NCBI GenBank assembly: GCA_018366195.1
Contig: JAGZIN010000005.1
Span: forward strand, 1 to 64,000
Source: Butyricicoccus pullicaecorum
GTDB taxonomy: Bacteria > Bacillota > Clostridia > Oscillospirales > Butyricicoccaceae
Length of the DNA stretch: 64,000 bases
Direction: 5' to 3'
Under the pieces are notes generated by a model. That model was given only the letters and a program-made list of their open reading frames with translations, was not told the origin of the DNA and did no database searches. This document shows, piece after piece, positions 1-8,522 of the stretch (position 1 is its first letter; every line of letters starts with the position of its first letter). Made by a program: the position numbers and the translations under genes.

Positions 1-6
1 AGCCAC

Positions 7-47
7 GGCGGTTACAACATGCCACCGGCATGTTGTTAAGAGCCGCC
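7..47. repeat. inverted repeat (hairpin)
   Basis: The inner arms ACAACATGCC (14-23) and GGCATGTTGT (27-36) are perfectly complementary around a 3-base loop. The outer arms GGCGG (7-11) and CCGCC (43-47) extend the stem after a bulge. It lies downstream of the minus-strand tRNAs but has no clear T-tract, so it could be a processing or termination structure or a REP-like palindrome. No second copy was seen in the window. Confidence 0.5.
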
Positions 48-80
48 TTTCGATTCCTTGCGGAATAGAAACTAGAATTG

Positions 81-156
81 GTGCCTCCGGGCGGAATCGA
101 ACCACCGACACGGGGATTTTCAGTCCCCTGCTCTACCGACTGAGCTACAGAGGCAC
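81..156 (-). tRNA. tRNA-Phe (GAA)
   Basis: Read on the minus strand, the 76 bases fold as a canonical cloverleaf. The acceptor stem GTGCCTC pairs with GAGGCAC, and the D-arm (AGCTCAGTCGG) and T-arm (GGTTCGATTCC) are normal. The anticodon loop ACTGAAAAT contains GAA. The CCA end is not encoded. It is the last gene of a three-tRNA cluster. Confidence 0.95.
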
Positions 157-183
157 ATTGCACAACATCAAACTGCTGTGTAA

Positions 184-260
184 TGGCGACCCGGATGGGG
201 CTCGAACCCACGACCTCTAGCGTGACAGGCTAGCGCTCTAACCAACTGAGCTACCGGGCC
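184..260 (-). tRNA. tRNA-Asp (GTC)
   Basis: Minus-strand cloverleaf with acceptor GGCCCGG, T-loop GGTTCGAGCC and anticodon loop CCTGTCACG, giving anticodon GTC. The 3-prime CCA is encoded at 184-186. It lies three bases from tRNA-Val and is probably cotranscribed with it. Confidence 0.95.
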
Positions 261-263
261 AGA

Positions 264-340
264 TGGTGGAAGTTACAGGGCTCGAACCTGTGACCCTCTG
301 CTTGTAAGGCAGATGCTCTCCCAGCTGAGCTAAACTTCCA
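264..340 (-). tRNA. tRNA-Val (TAC)
   Basis: Minus-strand cloverleaf with acceptor TGGAAGT pairing with ACTTCCA, a normal T-loop and anticodon loop CCTTACAAG, giving anticodon TAC. CCA is encoded at 264-266. It is the first gene of the cluster, directly downstream of the promoter at 361-389. Confidence 0.95.
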
Positions 341-360
341 AGTCATCAGCGACGATATTT

Positions 361-389
361 ATTATACGCAATATCGCCGCAAATGTCAA
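361..389 (-). promoter_or_regulatory. consensus sigma-A promoter of the tRNA cluster
   Basis: On the minus strand a perfect -35 TTGACA (384-389) is followed by a 17-bp spacer and a perfect -10 TATAAT (361-366). It sits 20 bases upstream of tRNA-Val, as expected for a strong stable-RNA promoter. Confidence 0.9.
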
Positions 390-414
390 CACCTTTTTTC
401 CAAATTTTTTATTT

Positions 415-1296
415 TTATTTTTTGGACGCAGTTTGTGCAAGGGCACGCAATTCGTCCGGCATAAATGTGTATACATGGTCACAAAACTGACAGGTAATTT
501 CTGTTGGCTTTTCCTCATCTGCCATATCGTTTAGCTCCTGAACTCCCAAGCTCACAAGCGCACGTGTTACCTTCCCTTCGTTGCAGTTACAGCGATAACC
601 AACCGGCGATTCTTCAAGGAACTGCACTTCAAAACCATTGAGGACAGCACGCACAATCTCCTCCAAAGACATACCATTGTCCAGCATCGTGGTCATCGCA
701 CCAGCTGCTGCAATGTTCTGCTCCAAACGGTCAATATCTGCCTCCTTCGCTCCCGGCATGAGCTGTACCAGATAACCGCCTGCCTGCCGCACACTTTGGT
801 CTGTGTCGACCAGTACCCCCAATGCACACGCGGACGGAATTTGCTCACTCTCCACAAAATAACGTGTGATATCTTCCGCAATTTCACCATTGACCAGTTC
901 AACTGTACCAGTGACCGGATCTTTGAGCCCAATATCCTTAATCACCATCAGGTGCCCATACCCAACACCTGCCCCCACATTCAGCTTTCCATCGGAACGC
1001 AAGGGCAAATCCAGTGCCGGATTCTGCAAATAGCCGCGCGCATAGCCCTCACTGTCCGCAACACAAACAATCGTACCCAGCGGGCCATTGCCGCGCACCT
1101 GCACGGTAACGGACCCATTTTCAACCTTGAGCTGATTGCCCATGAGGGAAGTGATTGTCAGCGTACGTCCCAAGGCAGCGGTTGCCAACGGCAGGGTTTT
1201 ATGAATATTGCGTGCCTTTTCCACCATTTCGGTGGTTTGTACCGCTGCAATTTGAATCGCCGCATCTGCGGTGATTGCACGAATCATTCTATCCAT
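415..1296 (-). CDS. hslO: redox-regulated chaperone Hsp33
   Basis: Hsp33 is a cytosolic holdase chaperone that is switched on when oxidants release zinc from its C-terminal cysteines. The 293-residue protein has the usual family length. The four zinc ligands are visible as a CNC pair (C236, C238) and a CQFC pair (C269, C272). The N-terminal part is the substrate-binding domain. Translation starts at an ATG six bases downstream of the methyltransferase gene, so it is the last gene of a three-gene minus-strand operon headed by the TrpR-like regulator. Confidence 0.95.
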   Translation of the reverse strand: MDRMIRAITADAAIQIAAVQTTEMVEKARNIHKTLPLATAALGRTLTITSLMGNQLKVENGSVTVQVRGNGPLGTIVCVADSEGYARGYLQNPALDLPLRSDGKLNVGAGVGYGHLMVIKDIGLKDPVTGTVELVNGEIAEDITRYFVESEQIPSACALGVLVDTDQSVRQAGGYLVQLMPGAKEADIDRLEQNIAAAGAMTTMLDNGMSLEEIVRAVLNGFEVQFLEESPVGYRCNCNEGKVTRALVSLGVQELNDMADEEKPTEITCQFCDHVYTFMPDELRALAQTASKK

Positions 1297-1302
1297 ACGA
1301 AT

Positions 1303-2046
1303 TTATTTCCTCTTTCTTGCAATAATAAAAATGCGATCCTCGCTGCCATCTACCGGCTGAAAGGATAATTCTTGATGCTGCTCTATGCGGTCAAAACCGC
1401 ACGCTTCCAGCAGCGCACACAGCTCACTTGGCGGATAATATCTCTCCAAATGGCTTTCTTCCAGACGTTCCCAGCGATTTTTTTGACCCAGACGTTCAAA
1501 AATATCAAAATCATACGTGCAAATTGTGCCATCAAATGCAGCCTGCCAAATGCAGTACACATCTTCGTCCTCTCGGACATAGCACTGGTCGTGCATGGCT
1601 TCAAACTTCTTTTTGGTGTTGATATCAAAAACGAACACGCCATCTGGCTCCAAAAACAACGAAACCCTGCGGAACGCCTCGCGCAAAACATCAGGGTCTG
1701 TTACATAGTTTACACTATCCAGACAACACAAAACGGCCTGTATGGTTCCATACAGGTCAAGCTCTTCCATGCGCTGGTGCAAAAACACAGGGCGTGGGTC
1801 ACAATCAATTGTATTATTCATTGCCTGCATGAGCATTTCATTGGACGCATCTACGCCAATCATCTCATACCCGCGCTTTGCCATCTCACCCGAGAGCGAG
1901 CCTGTCCCGCATGCCAAATCCAAAATGAGCTCCGGACGAAATCCGCATCGCGCAAAAACCTGCTCAAAATAATCCGCCCACCGACTGTATCCTACATCAT
2001 CTGTAAAGCGGTCATAGTAGCTGGACAAAAAACGATAACTCTCCAT
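1303..2046 (-). CDS. class I SAM-dependent methyltransferase
   Basis: A 247-residue Rossmann-fold methyltransferase of unknown substrate. Motif I (DLACGTGSL, about residues 43-51) binds S-adenosylmethionine, and an acidic loop ending GVDAS (motif II) follows. The fold matches small YqeM/CcbJ-like enzymes, but sequence alone does not tell whether an RNA, a small molecule or a protein is methylated. Its start abuts the stop of the upstream TrpR-like gene without a gap, and hslO follows after six bases, so the three genes are probably translated from one message. Confidence 0.8.
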   Translation of the reverse strand: MESYRFLSSYYDRFTDDVGYSRWADYFEQVFARCGFRPELILDLACGTGSLSGEMAKRGYEMIGVDASNEMLMQAMNNTIDCDPRPVFLHQRMEELDLYGTIQAVLCCLDSVNYVTDPDVLREAFRRVSLFLEPDGVFVFDINTKKKFEAMHDQCYVREDEDVYCIWQAAFDGTICTYDFDIFERLGQKNRWERLEESHLERYYPPSELCALLEACGFDRIEQHQELSFQPVDGSEDRIFIIARKRK

Positions 2047-2340
2047 TTATGCCTTTTCCTTTGCGCGGTCCAGTACCATACGGTATCCATCTGTTCCATA
2101 AATCAGGCATTTATTCACACGGCTGATGGTTGCTGTGCTAGCGCCAGTCTCTTTGACGATATCACTGTAAATCTGACCGTCATCAAGCATTTTGGCAACC
2201 TGAAAACGCTGCGCCATGGCACGCAGTTCTGTAATGGTGCATAAATCCTCAAAAAAATTATAACACTCCTCCACCGAGGTGAGGGACAAAACCCCCTCAA
2301 ACAGCTCGTCCATATGAGAATCCTTCAGTTTGCTGTTCAT
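2047..2340 (-). CDS. YerC/YecD-type TrpR-related regulator
   Basis: A 97-residue protein of the YerC/YecD branch of the Trp repressor superfamily, an all-helical DNA-binding fold. The region around residues 40-85 (LRAMAQRFQVAKML, then ETGASTATISRVNKCL) is the tandem-helix and helix-turn-helix part typical of the family. I chose the ATG at 2340 because GGAGG lies seven bases upstream; a GTG three bases further up is possible. The ligand is not known. A palindrome overlapping the -35 of its own promoter suggests autoregulation. Confidence 0.8.
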   Translation of the reverse strand: MNSKLKDSHMDELFEGVLSLTSVEECYNFFEDLCTITELRAMAQRFQVAKMLDDGQIYSDIVKETGASTATISRVNKCLIYGTDGYRMVLDRAKEKA

Positions 2341-2372
2341 CACATAACCTCCATAGGTTAAATTTCAAATTT

Positions 2373-2401
2373 ATCCTAACATATTACTTTATGAAAGTAA
2401 A
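2373..2401 (-). promoter_or_regulatory. promoter of the yerC-like operon
   Basis: Minus-strand -35 TTTACT (2396-2401), 17-bp spacer and -10 TAGGAT (2373-2378), each four of six to consensus. It is the only plausible promoter before the operon and is overlapped by a palindrome. Confidence 0.6.
2384..2400. promoter_or_regulatory. candidate operator palindrome
   Basis: Perfect inverted repeat TTACTTT-atg-AAAGTAA. It covers the -35 box and most of the spacer of the yerC-like promoter, the classic position for a repressor site. That it is bound by the TrpR-like protein encoded downstream is inference. Confidence 0.55.
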
Positions 2402-2641
2402 GAGTTCCAGTGTAAAATTCGCAAATAGTTCATAAGTTTTTCACAATCTACGAGAAAAAAATCGTCACACTTTTGGTCATACCGCTGTCAATTGTATCAT
2501 TCCTCTGAGACTGTTGTTTGTATCATGATTGCAGACCGCAACGCCTGTTCCCGTGCAAAATCCATCGGCAAGCCAAGCAGATATCACACCCTTGCAGACA
2601 CGATGCCGTGATACACCGTATGATGTTCCGAACCCAAAACA
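2402..2641. other. intergenic, no gene recognised
   Basis: About 240 bases between the yerC-like promoter and the terminator of the next operon. I see no reading frame with a ribosome site, no tRNA and no repeat. It may hold decayed coding sequence, but nothing can be supported. Confidence 0.4.
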
Positions 2642-2674
2642 AAGCGGTGCCGACTTTGTCTGCCTGCACCGCTT
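2642..2674 (-). terminator. terminator of the lig-gat operon
   Basis: Stem AAGCGGTGC (2642-2650) with GCACCGCTT (2666-2674). On the minus strand it is followed by a T-rich stretch, 40 bases after the stop of the small gene at 2718. Confidence 0.7.
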
Positions 2675-2717
2675 TTCCTCTGCATCTGTGCATCATCTGC
2701 ACCAGATTGCACGGGTA

Positions 2718-3116
2718 TTACTTTTGTTCTTTACTTGTAAACACAATACCGCCCGGCTTAAAGAATTTCGCATCACGCTCTGCAATGACCAGTGCACAGC
2801 GTCCTCCCATTGCGCCATCATGGGACGCCGACTGTACCGTTTCCATCGTCTTGGTCTTTTCATTGGGAACCTGTACATTGCTTACAAAGCACGCAAAGAA
2901 CTCCACCGGCTCTTTCTTGGGACCAATCTCACCATAGGAAACGATTGCACCCGGAGCAACACGTCCTTGAAAAATCTGACCCGCCAAAATGGTGCTCTTG
3001 TCATAGGAATAGACCTCATCTACACCAAATACAAAATCCAATTTTTTGGGAATTCTCAGCTCAAACACCGGACGTTTGCCCTGGTCAAGCTCTTTATCAT
3101 TTCTATTATCTGCCAT
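2718..3116 (-). CDS. small protein resembling EF-Tu domain II
   Basis: A 132-residue protein that I cannot assign to a named family. Residues about 40-125 read like the beta-barrel domain II of translational GTPases: ILAGQIFQGRVAPGAIVSYG near the start of the barrel, then GRCALVIAERDAKFFKPGGI near its end. No GTP-binding motif is present. Translation starts at an ATG behind AAAGGAG. It follows gatB by 57 bases and precedes a terminator, so it closes the ligA-gatCAB operon. Residues 1-35 are charged and probably flexible. The fold call is by eye. Confidence 0.55.
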   Translation of the reverse strand: MADNRNDKELDQGKRPVFELRIPKKLDFVFGVDEVYSYDKSTILAGQIFQGRVAPGAIVSYGEIGPKKEPVEFFACFVSNVQVPNEKTKTMETVQSASHDGAMGGRCALVIAERDAKFFKPGGIVFTSKEQK

Positions 3117-3173
3117 GATAGAAACTCCTTTCTATGGCTGCGGCAACCGTTTGTGCCGCATGATTTTCGGCAT

Positions 3174-4604
3174 TTAGAGCTTTGCAAGCTCCTCTGCCAG
3201 CAGCTTATTGATGATTTGCGGATTGCCCTGCCCACGCGAAGCTTTCATGCACTGACCCACAAGGAACCCTGTTACATTCTTGCCAGCCTTAAAGTCAGCA
3301 ACTGCCTTCTCGTTCTTTGCAAGCACGTCCTGTACGATAGAAAGAATCGCACCCTCATCAGATACCTGCTTGAGTCCCAAGCGCTCTACAATCTGCTCAG
3401 CCGTCTCCTCTGTTTCAAACAGCTGGGGCAGAACCTTCTTGCCGGCAGCACCCGAAATCGTACCCTGATCAATGAGCTGAATCAAATCCACAAGCTTATC
3501 TGCGGTCAGCTTCGTTTCTTCCAGCGCCACGTCCTTGTCATTGAGATACTTGGAAATGTCTGAAAGAATCCAGTTTGCTGCTGCTTTCGGCTTGACCTTT
3601 CCAGAAGCGGCAGCGGCATCAAGCATGCTTGCCTTTGCAAAGGAATCCATCAGCTGGCGCGCCTCCATTGCGGTCATGCCATATTCATTCAGATAGCGCT
3701 CGTAGCGAGAAATTGGAAGCTCTGGAATCTCGCTTTCAATTTTCTGCATCCATGCATCATCAATTTCAACTGCAATCAAATCCGGGTCCGGAAAATAACG
3801 GTAATCCTGCGCATCTTCCTTGGTACGCATCACCGTATTTTTGAGCTTGACATCGTCCCAACGGCGAGTCTCCTGCTGAATGGTACCGCCATGCTCCACA
3901 ACATCAATCTGTCGTGCAATTTCATAATCAATGGCACGAACCGCACCGGAGAAGGTGTTGACATTCTTCATTTCCACACGGGTTCCAAGCTCCTTAGTTC
4001 CCTCCGGACGAATGGATACATTGATATCGCAGCGAATGGAGCCTTCCTCCATCTTACAGTCACAGATATCCAGATAAGACAGTGTGGTCTTAATCATCTC
4101 CAAAAATTCCTTAGCCTCGGCAGAGGAATGTAAATCCGGACGTGTGACCATCTCAATCAGCGGCACACCGCAGCGATTAAAGTCAACCACAGTGCCGTCA
4201 ATTTCGTCATGAAGCAGCTTGCCAGCATCTTCCTCGAAGTGAATTCGTTCCAGACGGCAGGACTTCTTCTCTCCGTCTACATAGAAAAAGACTTCACCGT
4301 TTTCACAAATCGGCACATCAAACTGCGAAATCTGATAGGCTTTCGGAAGGTCGGGATAAAAATAATTCTTACGGTCAGACTTGCACAGACGATTGATGGT
4401 GCAGCCTGTTGCAAGTCCCATTTTTGCTGCATAGTGTACCACTTCACGGTTCAATACCGGAAGGGCACCCGGCATACCTGTACAAACCGGACAGGTGTGT
4501 GTATTGATTGGCGCACCGAACCCAGCCCCGCACGCACAAAAAATCTTGCTCTTGGTGGACAGCTCTGCGTGCACCTCAAGACCGATGACAGCTTCGTATT
4601 TCAT
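3174..4604 (-). CDS. gatB: Asp-tRNA(Asn)/Glu-tRNA(Gln) amidotransferase subunit B
   Basis: GatB binds misacylated Glu-tRNA(Gln) or Asp-tRNA(Asn) and catalyses its phosphorylation and amidation with ammonia channelled from GatA. The 476-residue length is normal. The N-terminus (MKYEAVIGLEVHAEL) and the LETRVEMKN-like segment (here LGTRVEMKNVN) are hallmarks, and two cysteine pairs near residues 23-41 fit the zinc site. The C-terminal YqeY-like tRNA-binding domain ends with the usual LLAEEL. It lies 20 bases downstream of gatA. Confidence 0.96.
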   Translation of the reverse strand: MKYEAVIGLEVHAELSTKSKIFCACGAGFGAPINTHTCPVCTGMPGALPVLNREVVHYAAKMGLATGCTINRLCKSDRKNYFYPDLPKAYQISQFDVPICENGEVFFYVDGEKKSCRLERIHFEEDAGKLLHDEIDGTVVDFNRCGVPLIEMVTRPDLHSSAEAKEFLEMIKTTLSYLDICDCKMEEGSIRCDINVSIRPEGTKELGTRVEMKNVNTFSGAVRAIDYEIARQIDVVEHGGTIQQETRRWDDVKLKNTVMRTKEDAQDYRYFPDPDLIAVEIDDAWMQKIESEIPELPISRYERYLNEYGMTAMEARQLMDSFAKASMLDAAAASGKVKPKAAANWILSDISKYLNDKDVALEETKLTADKLVDLIQLIDQGTISGAAGKKVLPQLFETEETAEQIVERLGLKQVSDEGAILSIVQDVLAKNEKAVADFKAGKNVTGFLVGQCMKASRGQGNPQIINKLLAEELAKL

Positions 4605-4624
4605 TCTGATGTCGCTCCTCTCTT

Positions 4625-6094
4625 TTACAGTGCCGCAATGATGTTTTTCAGTCCGGAAGCCTGTTCAAAGGCAAGACCCGCATTGAGCAGTGTCTGCTCT
4701 CCGAACGGACGTCCAATCAGCTGCATGCCAATCGGCATCTTGCTGCTGTCAAAGCCGCAAGGCTGAACCAAACCGGGCAGACCTGCAATATTGATGCTGA
4801 CCGTGCAGATATCTCCTGCATACATTTCAAGCGGGTCTGTCGTTTTTGCACCAATTTCATAGGCGGTTGTCGGGGCAACCGGTGTCAAAATCACGTCACA
4901 CTTGTCAAACGCATTTGCAAATTCTTCTTTGATTCTGCGCTGTGCAGCACGCGCCTTCTTATAGTATGCGTCATAGTAGCCGGAGGACAGCACATAGGTT
5001 CCGAGCATGATACGGCGCTGTACTTCCTCACCAAATCCCTCAGAACGAGACTTCACATAAAGATCAATCAGGTCATCGCCCGCATTTGGGGTACGATAGC
5101 CATACTTGATACCATCAAAACGCGCAAGGTTCGAGGACGCCTCTGCGGAGGATAGAATATAATAAATCGGCAGCGCATAGTCTGCAAGCGGCAGAGAAAT
5201 TTCGAACACCTCTGCGCCCATCGCCTTATACTGGTCAGCAGCTGCAAGAACTGCTTTCTTCACTTCCTCAGAAATACCCTCACCAAAATACTCCTTGGGC
5301 AGACCTACCTTTATGCCCTTCATATCAGGATTCAGGTTTGCATGCACGGAACCGGCAAACGGAGCCTGTACAGAGGTAGAGTCATGTGTCGGATCATAGC
5401 CTGTAATGGCGTCCAACAGCATTGCTGCATCTTCCACAGAGCGTCCAAAGGGACCAATCTGGTCGAGCGATGATGCAAAAGCAATCAGACCATAGCGTGA
5501 AACCGCGCCATAGGTCGGCTTCAAGCCCACCACGCCGCAGAAGGACGCCGGCTGACGAATCGAGCCGCCTGTATCCGACCCCAGTGCCAGCGGCACCTCA
5601 CCAGCAGCAACAACCGCCGCAGAACCACCGGAGGAGCCGCCCGGTACGCGGGACAGGTCATGCGGGTTATGCGTCAGCTTCATTGCAGAATTCTCACAGG
5701 AAGACCCCATTGCAAACTCGTCCATGTTGACCTTACCAGTCAGCACTGCGTTTTGTTCGAGCAGCTTGTCCACAACCGTTGCATTGTATGGCGGATTAAA
5801 ATTTTGCAGCATCTTCGATGCACAGGTTGTCAAAGTACCCTTGGTACAGATATTATCCTTGATTGCAACCGGAATACCAGCCAGCGCCGACAGACTTTCA
5901 CCAGCTGCACGCTTGGCATCGACCGCCTCAGCCTGCGCCAGTGCAGTCTCCTCGGTCACCGTGATGTATGCACCCACCTTTTCATCTACGGCTCCAGTGC
6001 GTGCCAAAACATCTTTTGTCAGCTCAACTGCGCTGATTTCTTTTTTTGCAAGCAGCTCAGAAAGCTCAGATGCTGTTTTCTTAAACAATTCCAT
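4625..6094 (-). CDS. gatA: Asp-tRNA(Asn)/Glu-tRNA(Gln) amidotransferase subunit A
   Basis: GatA is the glutaminase subunit and releases ammonia for GatB. The amidase signature GGSSGGSAA and the downstream SDTGGSIRQPASFCG carry the Ser-cisSer-Lys catalytic set. The protein is 489 residues from the preferred ATG at 6094, which has GAGGTG at good distance; a GTG nine bases upstream is an alternative. It lies 12 bases after gatC in the order gatC-gatA-gatB. Confidence 0.96.
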   Translation of the reverse strand: MELFKKTASELSELLAKKEISAVELTKDVLARTGAVDEKVGAYITVTEETALAQAEAVDAKRAAGESLSALAGIPVAIKDNICTKGTLTTCASKMLQNFNPPYNATVVDKLLEQNAVLTGKVNMDEFAMGSSCENSAMKLTHNPHDLSRVPGGSSGGSAAVVAAGEVPLALGSDTGGSIRQPASFCGVVGLKPTYGAVSRYGLIAFASSLDQIGPFGRSVEDAAMLLDAITGYDPTHDSTSVQAPFAGSVHANLNPDMKGIKVGLPKEYFGEGISEEVKKAVLAAADQYKAMGAEVFEISLPLADYALPIYYILSSAEASSNLARFDGIKYGYRTPNAGDDLIDLYVKSRSEGFGEEVQRRIMLGTYVLSSGYYDAYYKKARAAQRRIKEEFANAFDKCDVILTPVAPTTAYEIGAKTTDPLEMYAGDICTVSINIAGLPGLVQPCGFDSSKMPIGMQLIGRPFGEQTLLNAGLAFEQASGLKNIIAAL

Positions 6095-6106
6095 GCTGTC
6101 CACCTC

Positions 6107-6394
6107 TTATTCCACAACTCTTGGTACGGCTACGCCACCCGCCTGAAAATCAGGCGCATTCGGCTCAATCAACTCTTCTGGTGTATATTCCTGTACCACA
6201 ACGTCCTCACGCAGTGCATTCTTGCGTTCGGTATTGATTGTATCAGTGATATCACCCAAATCGAGCTGCTGTAATTTGTCTACCATACCCACGATATTCT
6301 GCATATCGTCAGCCAAACGGTCAAAATGCTCACCGCTCATTTCCAGCCGCGCCAGCGCGGCAATATGTTCCATTTCCTGTCTGGTAATTGCCAT
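6107..6394 (-). CDS. gatC: Asp-tRNA(Asn)/Glu-tRNA(Gln) amidotransferase subunit C
   Basis: A 95-residue GatC, the small linker subunit that clamps GatA to GatB. The N-terminal pattern (EMEHIAALARLEMSGEHF) and the C-terminal proline- and acid-rich tail (LREDVV, then PEELIEPNAPDF) are typical. It begins 39 bases after ligA. Confidence 0.93.
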   Translation of the reverse strand: MAITRQEMEHIAALARLEMSGEHFDRLADDMQNIVGMVDKLQQLDLGDITDTINTERKNALREDVVVQEYTPEELIEPNAPDFQAGGVAVPRVVE

Positions 6395-6433
6395 GACTTG
6401 TTGTCCTCCTGTATTTCAAATCCATTAAGATTT

Positions 6434-8413
6434 TTACAACCCAATCATACGGGCAAATTCCTGTTCATCAATCACAGGAATCCCCAACTCCTCCGCCTTT
6501 TTCAGCTTGGAGCCTGCATTTTCTCCGGCTACGACAAGGCTTGTTTTCTTAGAAACGGAACCCGCCGCCTTACCGCCCTGAGACTCGATGAGCTCGTTGA
6601 TTTCCTTACGTGAAAAGCGGGTCAAAGAGCCGGTTGCGACAATCGTTTTTCCGGCAAGTGTATCGCCCTTTACCTGCTGTTCTCCTGTAAAATTTACTCC
6701 GGCTGCACGCAGCTGCGCAATCAGGTGTCCCGACTGTTCCTGCGTCCGCCAAACTGCGATGCTCTCTGCTGTTGTTTGCCCGATGTCACGAATTTCTGTA
6801 ATCTCCTCCACGGGTGCCGCAAGCAAAGCATCTAACGTACCAAAATGGCTGGAAAGAATCTTTCCCGCCTTTTGTCCCACATGGCGGATACCAAAGGCAA
6901 ACAACAATCTGGACAAATCACGGGTTTTGCTCTCCGCAATGCTGTCCACTAGATTTTCAGCTGATTTTTTTCCCATACGCTCCAGCTGCTCCAGCTCTGC
7001 GGGTTGCAGCTTGTAAAGGTCTGCCGCAGACTTCACCAGTCCTGCCGCAATCAGCGTCTTGAGTACCCCTTCCCCACAGCCGTCAATATCCATCGCATCG
7101 CGCGATGCAAAGTGCATCAGGTTGCGCAAAAGCTGTGCCGGACATTCAGCACCGGTGCAGCGTATGGCAGCCTCGTCCGGCTCCTCATAAACCGGTGCTC
7201 CGCATACCGGACAGGTTTCGGGCATTTCATAGGGCTGTGCATCTGCGGGACGCTTGTCCAAGTTGACCCCAATGATTTCGGGAATAATTTCTCCTGCCTT
7301 GCGCACACGCACGGTATCTCCCACACGAATATCCATCTCTCGGATAAAATCACGATTGTGGAGGGTTGCGCGTGATACCGTCGTACCTGCAAGCCGTACA
7401 GGCTCTAATACTGCATTGGGTGTGAGCACACCAGTTCTGCCAACTGAAATGATAATATCCGTTAAGCGCGTTTCTTTGATTTCCGGCGGATACTTATATG
7501 CCGCCGCCCATCTGGGAAACTTAGCGGTGGAACCAAGGGCTGTACGCTGCGCAAAGTCATTGACCTTAACAACCGCGCCATCAATATCAAAATCCAGTGT
7601 ACCGCGTGTTTCTCCCATTCGTGCGATTTCTTTCTGCACACCTGCCGCATCAGCAAAAACGGAGTAGCAGGGGCTTACCGGAAATCCAAGCTTTTTCAAG
7701 AAATCCAGTGACTCTGTATGGCTTGCAAACTCCAACTCCTCACTGTTTTGAATATTGAAGCAGAAAATAGACAGTTTACGTTCGGCAGTGATTTTGCTGT
7801 CGAGCTGCCGCAGGGAACCTGCTGCTGCATTGCGCGGATTTGCCAAAAGCGGCTGTTCCTTCAGCTCTCGCTCCGCATTGAGTTCTTCAAAAACGGTACG
7901 CGGCATATAGACTTCCCCGCGTACAACCAAATGCGGCGGGGCATGTTCGATGACCTTTGGAATGTCCTGAATGGTTCGCAGGTTTTCGGTAACGTCCTCC
8001 CCTACATGACCATCACCGCGGGTCGCACCGCGTACAAAGACGCCATCTATATATTCCAGCGCAACCGAAAGCCCATCTATTTTATATTCTACAACATATT
8101 CCGCCTGTTCTACAACACCCGCAACCCGCTCATAGAACTCCGACAGCTCATCGAACGAAAATACATCTTGCAGACTTTCCAGCGGATAGGCATGCGTGAC
8201 CTTCGAGAACTTTTCGCTCGCAGCACCGCCAATGCGCTGCGTTGGAGAATTTGCATCTGCAAATTCCGGATAAGCAGCCTCCAGCGCACGCAGCTTCCGC
8301 TGCATCATGTCATAATCATAATCGGAGATTTCAGGTGCGTCCTCATCATAATATTTTTTATTGTGATATTGCAGCTGCTCTCTTAAAGATTGCATTTCCT
8401 GTTGAACGTCCAT
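6434..8413 (-). CDS. ligA: NAD-dependent DNA ligase
   Basis: LigA seals nicks in replication and repair using NAD. The adenylation motif KIDG (in EYKIDGLSV) carries the catalytic lysine. The OB fold, the four-cysteine zinc finger (CPVCGAPV, then CTGAECPAQ), the helix-hairpin-helix repeats and a C-terminal BRCT domain (GKTIVATGSL onwards) follow in normal order. I chose the ATG at 8413 because AAAGGAG precedes it; an ATG six codons upstream has no ribosome site. From there it is 659 residues. Confidence 0.96.
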   Translation of the reverse strand: MDVQQEMQSLREQLQYHNKKYYDEDAPEISDYDYDMMQRKLRALEAAYPEFADANSPTQRIGGAASEKFSKVTHAYPLESLQDVFSFDELSEFYERVAGVVEQAEYVVEYKIDGLSVALEYIDGVFVRGATRGDGHVGEDVTENLRTIQDIPKVIEHAPPHLVVRGEVYMPRTVFEELNAERELKEQPLLANPRNAAAGSLRQLDSKITAERKLSIFCFNIQNSEELEFASHTESLDFLKKLGFPVSPCYSVFADAAGVQKEIARMGETRGTLDFDIDGAVVKVNDFAQRTALGSTAKFPRWAAAYKYPPEIKETRLTDIIISVGRTGVLTPNAVLEPVRLAGTTVSRATLHNRDFIREMDIRVGDTVRVRKAGEIIPEIIGVNLDKRPADAQPYEMPETCPVCGAPVYEEPDEAAIRCTGAECPAQLLRNLMHFASRDAMDIDGCGEGVLKTLIAAGLVKSAADLYKLQPAELEQLERMGKKSAENLVDSIAESKTRDLSRLLFAFGIRHVGQKAGKILSSHFGTLDALLAAPVEEITEIRDIGQTTAESIAVWRTQEQSGHLIAQLRAAGVNFTGEQQVKGDTLAGKTIVATGSLTRFSRKEINELIESQGGKAAGSVSKKTSLVVAGENAGSKLKKAEELGIPVIDEQEFARMIGL

Positions 8414-8522
8414 TCCGACTCCTTTCTGCATGCCACGCAGGCACTGCGCATAACGCTCCCAGCATACTTTAGTATTATATCAAATTTTTCCCGATTTAGA
8501 AAGAGAGAATTTCTCTTTTATT

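Noticed and set aside
796..2244. Long plus-strand reading frames opposite hslO and the methyltransferase
   Set aside because: They lack ribosome sites and homology and mirror the strongly supported minus-strand genes.
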